A stretch of 64,000 bases of DNA from Lamellibrachia columna (lineage: Eukaryota > Annelida > Polychaeta > Sabellida > Siboglinidae), in contig OY759273.1 in assembly GCA_963662155.1 (NCBI GenBank), positions 26,327,956 through 26,391,955 on the forward strand. The letters run 5' to 3'. Every line of letters begins with the position of its first letter. Position 1 is the stretch's first letter. The position numbers were made by a program, and so were the translations under genes. Positions 48,201 through 60,200 of the stretch are shown piece after piece. The notes under the pieces are model-generated. The model did no database searches. It was not told the DNA's origin and worked only from the letters and a program-made list of their open reading frames with translations.

Positions 48201-51200
48201 CCAGTATACGTAAAATTCCAGTTTGGTTAAAACAAGAACATTTTCTTATTCTTATGAATCACCTACCTCTCCCGTACGACCGATTCAACGTGAGCCTTAC
48301 AAAGAGTGGTCAGTGCTCGCTTAAGGTCTAACAACACAGGTCAAAGTTCACACAGATTTTTTCTAGTTGCCTCTTTAAAAAGGTTGTTAAAAACAGAATA
48401 TCAATAAATACTATATCAAAGCAACCATCACATTGTGAAAGTAGTATTATGGATATAACAGGGTCGATATATTGGCTGTAGATAATATATTGGCTGTAGA
48501 TAATGCTATAACTGTATTTATTCAATTCTCTCTAATATATTATACGAATCACATTTATTGCAGTCTTTATCAACACTGCTTTGCAGGATACTACATACAA
48601 ACATATCCTTCAAGAAAACGAGTTTAAGGACAAAGTTTTGTAGTTAGGAAGTTTCAAAATCAAATGGCCAATTCAATGCTTAGTTTGTGGATATTCAAGC
48701 AACAAAAGACATACACAGTGACTAGGTGGACATTGTGACCATTGGCCAAGTGGTCATTGGCTATGTGGTCACTAATTAGCCATGAGTTGATTACGTCATT
48801 GGCCAGATGGCTTTTGGTGGTTATTGGTTGACGTCTTTCTCCAGGCGACATTGGTCAGGTGGTCACTGGTGGTCAAGGATGGCAAGTTAAACGACATACT
48901 GACCAGTACTGTGTGACACATGCCAAAGGTGCAGTGACAAAGGATACGTATGACATACATGCCGCCTCCACTGTCATCAGCCTTCAGGATAAACTCCATC
49001 TGAGGAAGATAACAAGGCTGGCTAATTATTACGTAAAGGTGGACTTGCATTGATCCTTATGTCACCAGTAGTGGCTGTCTATGTCAACCCCTGGTGGATA
49101 CTCTGGACAACACATCACCAGTGGTTTCTGTCTACATCAACCCCTGGTGGAAACTCCGGACAACACATCACCAGTGGTTTCTGTCTACATCAACCTCTGG
49201 TGGACACTCCGGACAACACATCACCAGTGGTTTCTGTCTACATCAACCCCTGGTGGAAACTCCGGACAACACATCACCAGTGGTTTCTGTCTACATCAAC
49301 CTCTGGTGGACACTCCGGACAACACATCACCAGTGGTTTCTGTCTACATCAACCCCTGGTGGAAACTCCGGACAACACATCACCAGTGGTTTCTGTCTAC
49401 ATCAACCTCTGGTGGAAACTCCGGACAACACATCACCAGTGGTTTCTGTCTACATCAACCTCTGGTGGACACTCCGGACAACACATCACCAGTGGTTTCT
49501 GTCTACATCAACCCCTGGTGGATACTCCGGACAACACATCACCAGTGGTTTCTGTCTACATCAACCTCTGGTGGAAACTCCGGACAACACATCACCAGTG
49601 GTTTCTGTCTACATCAACCTCTGGTGGACACTCCGGACAACACATCACCAGTGGTTTCTGTCTACATCAACCCCTGGTGGATACTCCGGACAACACATCA
49701 CCAGTGGTTTCTGTCTACATCAACCTCTGGTGGACACTCCGGACAACACATCACCAGTGGTTTCTGTCTACATCAACCCCTGGTGGATACTCCGGACAAC
49801 ACATCACCAGTGGTTTCTGTCTACATCAACCCCTGGTGGAAACTCCGGACAACACATCACCAGTGGTTTCTGTCTACATCTACCTCTCGGCAGCAATGGT
49901 ATTTTTTAAACAAGTGCAACTGATTATGCTACTGAGAACGATGCAAGAGAATTTAAGATTTTATCAATAATAAAATACTTATCAATATTATAAAATGCTG
50001 TGTTACTATATGGCAGTTATGCTATGCGTCTGCCAATCACAGCATAGCATAATGTAGTACTACAATGTTTAGGTAAAAACATCTTCCTTAGACTTATGCA
50101 GATTAGACTCTTGACTGATGATAAGCGACTGGTACCATGATCCAACTTATCGTAATTTTCCATGTATAATACGCATTTTCCCTTCATTTTTACTAAAAAT
50201 GTCCAGGTGTGTATTGTACATGGTAACATGGCAAAAAAAAAATTGGGGGGACCGAATACACGGTAATCAGGAACTATATATTGGCCTAAATTATCTATGC
50301 TGCAAAACGACAATTCTTACCTCATCTGTGTCTATGCCAATACATTATTTGTATGTACAAGAAAAACATGTATACTTTAAAAATATTTTTGTACACTTTT
50401 CGGTCCAAATAGCGCTGCAGAGCGAGTGATAACATAAGCCGCTCAAGCCATGATAGAAGATGTTGATGTAACGACAAAAGGTACACCAGGCTAACGGACA
50501 CGGTTGATGCTAAAAATTGGGGTGCGTATTATAAATGGTAATGTAAAAATTCTGTCAGATTTGAATAAAAAGTCAGGGTGCATAATATTCTTTGGCGTGT
50601 ATTATACATGGAAAATTACGGTAATATACAAATATGCGTACTGAATCATCAACCAGTATCTTGAGGTACTGGTCCAGGGCTTCTGTGCTCACTCCAAGTT
50701 CCTTCGGCAAAGCCTGCATTATCTAAAAGACAATACATTAATGGTAACCATGGTGATAGTGTTGGTAGGGTGCTTCTGTGGTACAATGACATACTCGTAT
50801 TATCTACACAGTTGTATGCATCAGAATGTGCAGGGTAGTTTACATGGGACATCAAAAGAAAATATTATATAGATATATCAGCGTGTAAGTTGATTCCATA
50901 TTCTGTTACATTCATATTGAAAAACGTTAATTACCTATCAGAATACTGGTTGTGCTATACCGAGCTTTCGGGACGGGCGATAGAATGCGCTGTTGTCCGG
51001 TGTCATGTGATCACCATCTTGGTTCACCTCAGAGTTAGGGAGAGAAACCCAGAGCTGAACTGAGACGGTGGCTACAACATTTCTGTGATCTTTATGGAAC
51101 TACTGCCACATGACAATCAACATTCAGGTCACATGACACCAGACAACAGTGTATTGTAACGCTGATGAACGGACCGCGAAGGTCTCAAAAGCTTCATAGA

Positions 51201-54200
51201 GCACAACCAGTATTCTGACAGGTAACTAACTTATTTTCAATCATGGATATGTCTGTGCATAAATCTATGCAGTTTAATTTGTAATTATGTTCATTTAGGA
51301 TACTTGGTTACTAGATGAGACATAGGGAAAGCTGATTGTTAAATCATGGTAAGTTATATAATTAATTGTTACCTCATGGTAAGAGACAGTTCATGATGAT
51401 ATAAAAAGCTAATTGTTACCTCGTGGTAAGATACAGAGCTAATTGTCACCTCATGGTAAGATACAGGGTTAACTGTTACCTCATGGTAAGATACAGGGTT
51501 AACTGTTACCTCATGGTAAGATATAGAGTTCGTTGTTGGGACTCTGAAGTCCAGGCTCAGTTCACATAGCCTCAGGATGGTGCGAACTGTCTCCGCCGCT
51601 CGCTGTACACATCATGTCAGATTATTATCTACATTACCATCATTATCATTCATCTTAGTATGTATGTTTGCTCATGACTTCTACAGCACACTCTGGTGTA
51701 ATGTACATGCCTTCTACAGCACACCCTGATGTAATGTACATAGGCCCTTTTAGATGAACTCTGTTCTGACTACTGATGGAAGTAGATGTTTTAATTTAAT
51801 TTTTACATTTTTTATATTTTAATTGCTGGTGGTTACTTTGGGTGCTAAATGCACATTTAAAACAGAACTACACTGTTAAAGCCTCACATAAAGACGAGTT
51901 CTAAATATGATATTGGAATGCCAGAACCTTAGTTATCATTATCATTAGTAAAGCATGTGACGCAGCCTCCATGTTTGAATTGTAGCGGTGGCAGTGATTA
52001 AAATTCAGTTGCATGTCAGGTTTATCAAAGATAACTGTAGAGCAAGGTCCAAAACTGTAGAGCAAGGTCCAAAACTGTAGAGCAAGGTCCAAAACTTGTA
52101 ACTAGCTTCACAAGCTTGAAACAAAATTTTTTCCAGTCCTCATTGCCTTAGTTCACTCAGCTATATGAATTAGTACCTTCCACTGGGCTTATCCTTGGAG
52201 GAATCTGTGATACAACATATCATATCTAGGAGAATAATAATTCTTATTCATTGTACAAAGGAATCCAAATCTGTTGAACAGCTTCAACATGTTTTCATTG
52301 CAAAAATAAAGTTATTTTACCTTATATTTACACCAGGCTTATGGGCCTTGATGGTTCGCCAAGAAAAAAATAAGGTAAAATATATATATACATATATATA
52401 GACACATGAAATTTAAATTGAATTTAAAATGCATTATTAAGTATAACGTAATAAATACTGTATATATGAATACAACTAACCTTATCAATTCTCTCGCCAA
52501 TGGCATTGATAATGTGCTGGTCTCGGAGGTAGAGATTGAAGCGTTGATAGTCTAGCTCCCAGAACACTCCCTTGTCTGGCAACTGAGAGACAAATGGCAA
52601 GTACGTTTTATGGACGCTCTAAAAAGGCATAATTTCGGTAACCAGATGAAAAATTCATATCAAATATTACTTATGTAAAGTTTACATTCAAACTTTGCAA
52701 GTTATAAAAAAATGTCCAACACATTTTGAAATGAAAGTAGCTGCAACGTTTATCTACAAGTAACTGCCTATAAAAGTTCATAATCCTGTATGTCAGAAAA
52801 CTTGCTTCATATATGGAACTAGAAACAATGATATTTTACATAGATGAACATAATCACTAAACCAGTCGATATATTTCAAGAATGAAATAATGGACTATCA
52901 TAAATGAGTAGTCATGTTGCTATATAGAAAGTATAAACTGCATTACTCTTTCCTAATGTAGGAAAACAAACCACATTGAATGATCCTAATGTTTATGTAG
53001 GCCTTCATTCTGCCGTGCAAAGGCAAAAGGCAGCAACTGCGGAATTGATGAAAATCAGATTATTGAACCATCGACTTATGCCATATCTGCATCATTCGTT
53101 ATCAAAGTTGGGTGATTCTAGTGCAAATCTGCAGTAACTGCAGCATGCTGGCAGAATAAATACTTTAAAAGTCATTTATTTCAATTGGACTTTTTTGTAG
53201 ATATTGGCTTTTGTCTTTGCATGGCAGCATTGTTTTATGCATTTTGAAAATATATAATTTATTAGGCTTTCTTCCTTCATTTTGTGTTTACAATAAATGA
53301 CATCAGATAACTTTGTTGTAGCCACAGACGGAGCGTGCAATACTACTTGTTTAATACATCTTATCTCACCTCTTCTGACGTTGTCCGCTGTTTCTTTGAG
53401 GTCTGGTTTGAGTCATCCACGGAACGTTTCCTTTTCCTGTTTCCAACGGCTGCACCAAGAAACACACTTTAGTCATTTTATGGTTAGAAAACTTTCCATC
53501 TAATTATTGAACATCTCTCAGGATAGTCAATTTTCGTTATCAAACAAAAAATTTCAAAGAATATGTTCTTATATACACCAACATTTTTTTCTCTAAACAA
53601 TCACTAGTGGTGTCACTTGGTGACTAGTGTAGAACAACTGAAAAGTGGTGCCAACTGTATAACATCAGATGGCGACACTATTAAGTTTTTCCACACTATT
53701 AAAATTACAATAATTATGGATCCTGCTGATTAAAAAAGGGGTGTACGCTAATTAGGGTATGTGCACTTAATAGGTGGAATACGGTAACTCAAATTTCTCA
53801 TTCAGCTCTTATTATTGACCTAGCAATACCGACCATTGAGAACTGATGTTGGCACAGTGTAGATGTCCTGCTCTTCTGTGCTGAAGAACGGAATAGCACG
53901 CGAGTCATCTGTTGTATGTGCTGCAACAGCTGGGCAGCGTCGGATAAACTGCGTGTGCACCAGCGTCACAAACTGCTCCCTCACGTTCTCGCTGCTGACC
54001 TGACCATCTGCAACTGGCAAATGTTTTATCATTTAACATTATATTAAACATGGCTTAGCATTAGTCTAGAGTGGACTAATACAAAACTCTACACTTCAGA
54101 GTAACTAGACCTCTCACAAAAGCTCAGCTAACTCTGTACATCAATTTGTGCATTTAAGCGAGTTCAATGATTCGTGTACACATTTGTAATGCAAACCATG

Positions 54201-57200
54201 TTATGTAATTGTAAGAGAATTGACGAATCGTTTGCTGCATCTTGTCTTTGCGACATGACTGAAACTCTTCTCTTGGGACATGACCTGCAGGTGGTAGTAC
54301 GGATAGATAGGAGTGCCCTATCCAGCACAAATAAAATAATTTTCTCTTCACAACAAAGGTAAAAAAAAATAGACCCTATAAAATAGGGCATGTACAACAG
54401 GTGAACTTGGCATTGGCAAAAGGCAGAAACTGCAACAATAACACCTGGTTATGAAAAATGTTGTTCTCCAAATCTGATAAACATTTCAACATCACCATGG
54501 CAACTGACAAACATTTCAACATCTTCATGGTAACTGATATACGTCAATGCAGAATATAAATCTGGAGATTTCAAACACCCAATGCTGAAAATCTACAACC
54601 CGTAAGGATTGCAACATTTATTAAGACCTGTTTATCTGTCAATATTAAATATCTCAACATAAAAAACCTGGAGACGATGAGCGTCTCGCTACTGGAGTTA
54701 TTTTGCAGAATAAATGGGCCATGTACATGACTTGAATCAGTCAAAACCTTTGGGATAAGTCAACCCAATTTTTTGGGGAAAGATCTGAGAGGGGGAACAT
54801 TACAATACAATATAATATAACTTTATTAATCCCATTTTGGGCAATTACATCGTCATTTGGACGGGCACAGTATATAAAATATTAAAATGTAAAATATAAA
54901 AATGTAAAATATAACATAGGTAACTGCGTATTACTGGCTCATGTCATGGTAATCACAAGAACAAGAACAAGTCATGGTAATCACATGTCATGGTAATCAC
55001 AAGAACAAGTCATGGTAATCACATGTCATGGTAATCACAAGAACAAGTCATGGTAATCACATGTCATGGTAATCACAAGAACAAGAAGTTATCACATGAA
55101 CGCATGGAGTGCATTTCACATTGTAACCACTACATATATCTAGAACACACACGTGCACGCGCATGCACACGCGCACGCACACGCGCACGCACACACACAT
55201 ACTACATTCATTTCACATTGTTGAGAAGACTGATGGCAGCAGGAATAAAGGATAACTTCTTACGGTTTGTTTTGCACGAGAGGCACCTAAAACGGCTGCC
55301 CGATGGCAGAGTGTCAGACATGGGATATAGAGCATGACTATCATTAGCTCAGATAGAACGTGCCTTCCTAAGTATCTGTTGTTCACAAAACTGAGTGATG
55401 TCTCTCTGAGTCTCTCCGATTATTTTGGAGCTGACTCGTACAATCCTCTGTAGACTGTTCTTGTTTTTAACACTCAGGTTAAAACACCAGCAGATAAACG
55501 AAGAACAAATAACAGATAAACGAAGAGCAAAGAGCAGATAAACGAAGAGCAAAGAACACTCTCAATAAAAGACTTGTAAAACAGGTTTAAAATTGTTTTA
55601 TCAACAGAGAATGAGTTTAATTTTCTAAGAAAGTACAGGTGCTGCTGATATTTCTTGACAGTTACTTCAGTGTTGTCATCCCATCTAAGTTTGTTATAAA
55701 ACGCTGTACGTAAGTATTTGTACTTGGTGACAATTTCAACCTCTTGATCATGAATGGTGGTTTTTTCAGGACTTTGACTGTGTTTTCTGAAATCTATTAC
55801 TAACTCCTTGGTCTTACATACATTAAACTTTAGATAGGAGTCATCACACCACTCAACAAAATCTATTACCAACTCCTTGGTCTTACGTACATTAAACTTT
55901 AGATAGGAGTCATCACACCACTCAACAAAATCTATTACTAACTCCTTGGTCTTACGTACATTAAACTTTAGATAGGAGTCATCACACCACTCAACTAAAT
56001 CTATTACTAACTCCTTGGTCTTACATACATTAAACTTTAGATAGGAGTCATCACACCACTCAACAAAATCTATTACCAACTCCTTGGTCTTACGTACATT
56101 AAACTTTAGATAGGAGTCATCACACCACTCAACAAAATCTATTACCAACTCCTTGGTCTTACGTACATTAAACTTTAGATAGGAGTCATCACACCACTCA
56201 ACTAAATCTATTACTAACTCCTTGGTCTTACATACATTAAACTTTAGATAGGAGTCATCACACCACTCAACTAAATCTATTACTAACTCCTTGGTCTTAC
56301 ATACATTAAACTTTAGATAGGAGTCATCACACCACTCAACAAAATCTATTACCAACTCCTTGGTCTTACATACATTAAACTTTAGATAGGAGTCATCACA
56401 CCACTCAACAAAATCTATTACCAACTCCTTGGTCTTACATACATTAAACTTTAGATAGGAGTCATCACACCACTCAACAAAATCTATTACCAACTCCTTG
56501 GTCTTACGTACATTAAACTTTAGATAGGAGTCATCACACCACTCAACTAAATCTATTACTAACTCCTTGGTCTTACATACATTAAACTTTAGATAGGAGT
56601 CATCACACCACTCAACAAAATCTATTACCAACTCCTTGGTCTTACATACATTAAACTTTAGATAGGAGTCATCACACCACTCAACAAAATCTCGTAGTGC
56701 TGGGCCATGATCTTGTTGGAAACCAAAGAGAAGTGAAAGCAAGGCATTATCATCAGCAAATTTCACTAAAAACCTGTCTGCCTGAGAACTTCTACAACTG
56801 TCAGTGTACAAGATGTACAGAAGGGGTGAGAGACTACAACCCTGGGGCGAGCCCGTATGTGTCAATCTCATGTCAGAAAATGTCCCATTCACAAAAACAG
56901 ACTGAGGACGACACGAACAAAAATCAACAATTCAGGCAACAAGCTGGTTTCCAAGATTAAAATCAGAAATGAGTTTATGGGCTAAGATATGAGGCTGCAT
57001 AAAATTAAAAGCAGATGAGAAATTGGCGAAGAGAATCTTGGCATGTGCAGTTGGCTTCTCAAGGTGAGTATACACTTTGTCCAGAATGAATAGCCTGGTA
57101 CGCAAACTGAAGTGGGTCTAATTGGCTCTCAGTGATGGGCAGGATCAGTGACTTGACTAGTTTTTCCAGTGTTTTCATAACAAGGGATGTTAGAGCAACT

Positions 57201-60200
57201 GGTCTGAAGTCGTTTAACTGTTTTGGGTTGTTTGTCTTAGGAATGGGGATGACAGTACAAGTTTTCTAAGCAGTGGGAACACTAGCAGTGCAGGGGTGAG
57301 ATTTAGCGGTCGCCAATGGCACCCAAAATGGGTTCGGGCGACTTAAATTTTTTACTACAGTAGCCCGCATGGCGACTTGAAATATTTACGGAGCTGCATT
57401 ATTTTAGACCCAGTAAAAATAAATTGAATGTTAATAAACATCTCAGAAGTGTTTTCCTGGCCATATCGCATATATGTTAACCATAAATGGTGTTTTTGTG
57501 AGACGTTTGACATTGCAAGAAATGTAGCCGAAGCGATATCAATAGGGAGCATTCATTGTGTTTTTTAATCAACCACATCGACACTCAACGTGTAACTGAA
57601 CGGTCATTCTACACTAAAATAATAACCGGTCATGTTAACGGTCTTGGTGCCGCGTGGTGCCATTTTTATATATACTAGCAAAAATGCCCGTCCCCAGGAT
57701 GGGATAACGTGGTAGTTCATATGTGAGTCATGATAGCAATGTTTACCAAATTCCTCAGGCCAATATGCCATCAATACGCTCGAACATATTACCAGAAACC
57801 GCGTCACGCACGTGATGCAATGTTCTTTCTGAAAACTGGCCCTCTTTCTGCGACCTCGGGCCAATACGTAATTTTGACTATAATTAATATAAACTGCCCA
57901 TATGGTGCTACGTACTCTCAAACGGTTTCCATACCGAATTATTCGCCGTGGTGCGCATGGTTTCTGTGATTGTTGGACGTTAACATTTTACACAGCGAAC
58001 ATTTGATTTACCGTAAAAACCATTATGTATGGGGTATTTCGAAAAAATAAAGGCATTACATTTCATTTGTAGGGTCGTAGATTAATCCCTGAAAGTTTGG
58101 CACCCGAGGTGTAAGCCGTCTAGGAGGAAAACGTGAACATAACCACGTATAAACATACATACAAACATACATAAAAAATACGCTATCTCGATTATAGTTA
58201 GATATATCTACATGGCGCGCAGAACGCTTCTGGTGAATTAATCGGGAACCTGGTTAAAATTTCTCTAGGCTAGGGTAAAATCAGCAAAACTGTTCAGTTC
58301 ACAGGACCTCATGTCCTGTGACGCTTGGAGACTTTTCGCATAGACTGTTGGTGTACAATGTTATGAAAGCAAAAGAACATGTCATATGTTTACAATTGTA
58401 TACTGTATTTTATTTAGTATTATGTATCACATTGTATTGATCCTGCCTTGAAAATAAATGTTTCAAAACTGTTTGTTTTTGATGTTTTTTATTTGTCATT
58501 GATGTCGTTCATACATTCCATCTTCAAAGTATTTACTTTCTATCATAAAAGTGTTGTTTAGCAAGTGGGCTTCCTAAGAAGCTGTCGGGCTACTTCACTT
58601 TGCAAGGTTGGTAGCCCAACTGGCTACCTTCCATGACTTGCCTTGACCCCTGCAGTGTCTAGAGAGGTCTGAAAGAGATGTTGAAAGACGCCACTGAGCT
58701 GATCTGCACACAACTTCAGAGTTCTGCCACAGATGCCATCAGGGCCTCGGCTTTTGTCTATGTTTACATGTCTTTCTTTCATTGAAAATTATCATTAAGA
58801 GAATTAATGCAAACTTGATGCAATGTGTAAATATTATCCCACCTTCTGTCGATTCGTTCAGCCTCTCTGTCACTTTGTCCAGCAGGCGGCTCATCTCGAT
58901 CTGTCCATGGTGGAGTAGTTCCTCAACTAGCAGCTCGGCGGTGTCACCGTACAGCATCTTGGCAGAATAGATGTAACGAGGAAAGCGAAGTCGAATGAGC
59001 ACATTTTCGATATTGAGTCGGTACTCGACAAAACCTCGCTTGTGTAGTTCATAGTCCACCATATTGTGTTGCATGAGGGTGTACAATGTCTGCTTTGTCT
59101 GTAACAATATCATTTAAAATTGTTATCTTAACAATTGTTGGACATGTTGGAAACTTGTCTATAGGTATCAGCATTGATCAGTCATTGGTTATGTACTACA
59201 TATTACTTTTAAACTTAAAAAGCTATCCAAATAATCAAGCTGTTGATAACAAAAAAGCTGTTGGAGCTCATCGAGAGTTTGACTATCTTTCTATGTCAGA
59301 TTTCTTACAATTCTTGCTAAATAAATAAACATATTCACACTCATACCATTTACACGTGTAAGTAATTTATTTCAACCATGTATTGTCCACTGTGAGAATG
59401 TTTTCTTACATCCAATCTACATTGGTCTTTTACTAAAGCTTAATTTAAGTCTAAAGGCTTTCCTGGTTTCCTACACTAGTCCCTAAACTAAATACGGAAA
59501 TGAAAGTAACAATTGTAAAGAAAAGTTTCATGAAATATAAATCATGAAATGGTAGCTTTACAAATTAATTTAAGGCACCAGTGACTCACAACTCTAGGCT
59601 CAATTTGTGTACACCAAACAGGCCATTTTGGGGAGCCCTAACATAGGAGGTTAGATTAAGGTACGTTTTAAGTCATGCTGAATGGTAACTGAAAGTCATG
59701 TTTTGGCCATTCAACCAGTGATTGCCAACAGGTGGCAACAGTCAATCACTGCTGGTTGAATCAGCAAAACATGGCTACTGATGACTTTTCAGGCCATTCT
59801 GCAACATACCCTAATCTATATATTATAATTGCTTTAAATTTGGTTAAAAGTAGCACTATCATAAATTATACCATCTACACATGCTAGTAACATCATCATA
59901 TGGAACACCCACTGAACACTATCTGCTGTTCCATCCTGTTACGTGTCCATTCCAGAAAATAGACGTGTCCTTAATCTTATAGGCTTTATTTTACTTCCCC
60001 TAATGTAGATACCAGGTAAAAGGACTGATGGCTGTTAGCATCTATTTTGAAATACAAGCATACTGACACCCTCGGGTTCATACAAACACATGCCAGAACG
60101 GAATCATACAGGATGTAATTCACCCCAAAAAATGTCGTGAACTGGGATTATCTTCCCAATAAGGTTGTGCAGGCCCCCACACTGTCACTGTCATTGCCAC

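Larger units (their letters stand above)
54795..58765 (-). mobile_element. Non-LTR retrotransposon (LINE F), interrupted by a DNA transposon
   Basis: 3' end near 54795 (reversed, ATA/TAAAG-rich tail). Minus-strand blocks from 5' to 3': GPDGICGRTLKLCADQLSGVF (58653-58760), then, after the insertion, NDFRPVALTSLVMKTLEKLV near 57180-57230, LTHTGSPQGCSLSPLLYILY near 56810-56875, FLVKFADDNALL near 56730-56770, and a thumb with RWDDNTEVTVKKYQQHLYFLRKL at 55600-55690. The catalytic FADD is present. It lies in the POLR3C intron between exons 3 and 2, in the same orientation as the gene. Confidence 0.85.

Noticed and set aside
49050..49970. 306-codon open frame as a real gene
   Set aside because: The frame exists only because the 53-bp repeat lacks stops in every forward frame; there is no start context, homology or codon bias. 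Kept as a finding, not a CDS.
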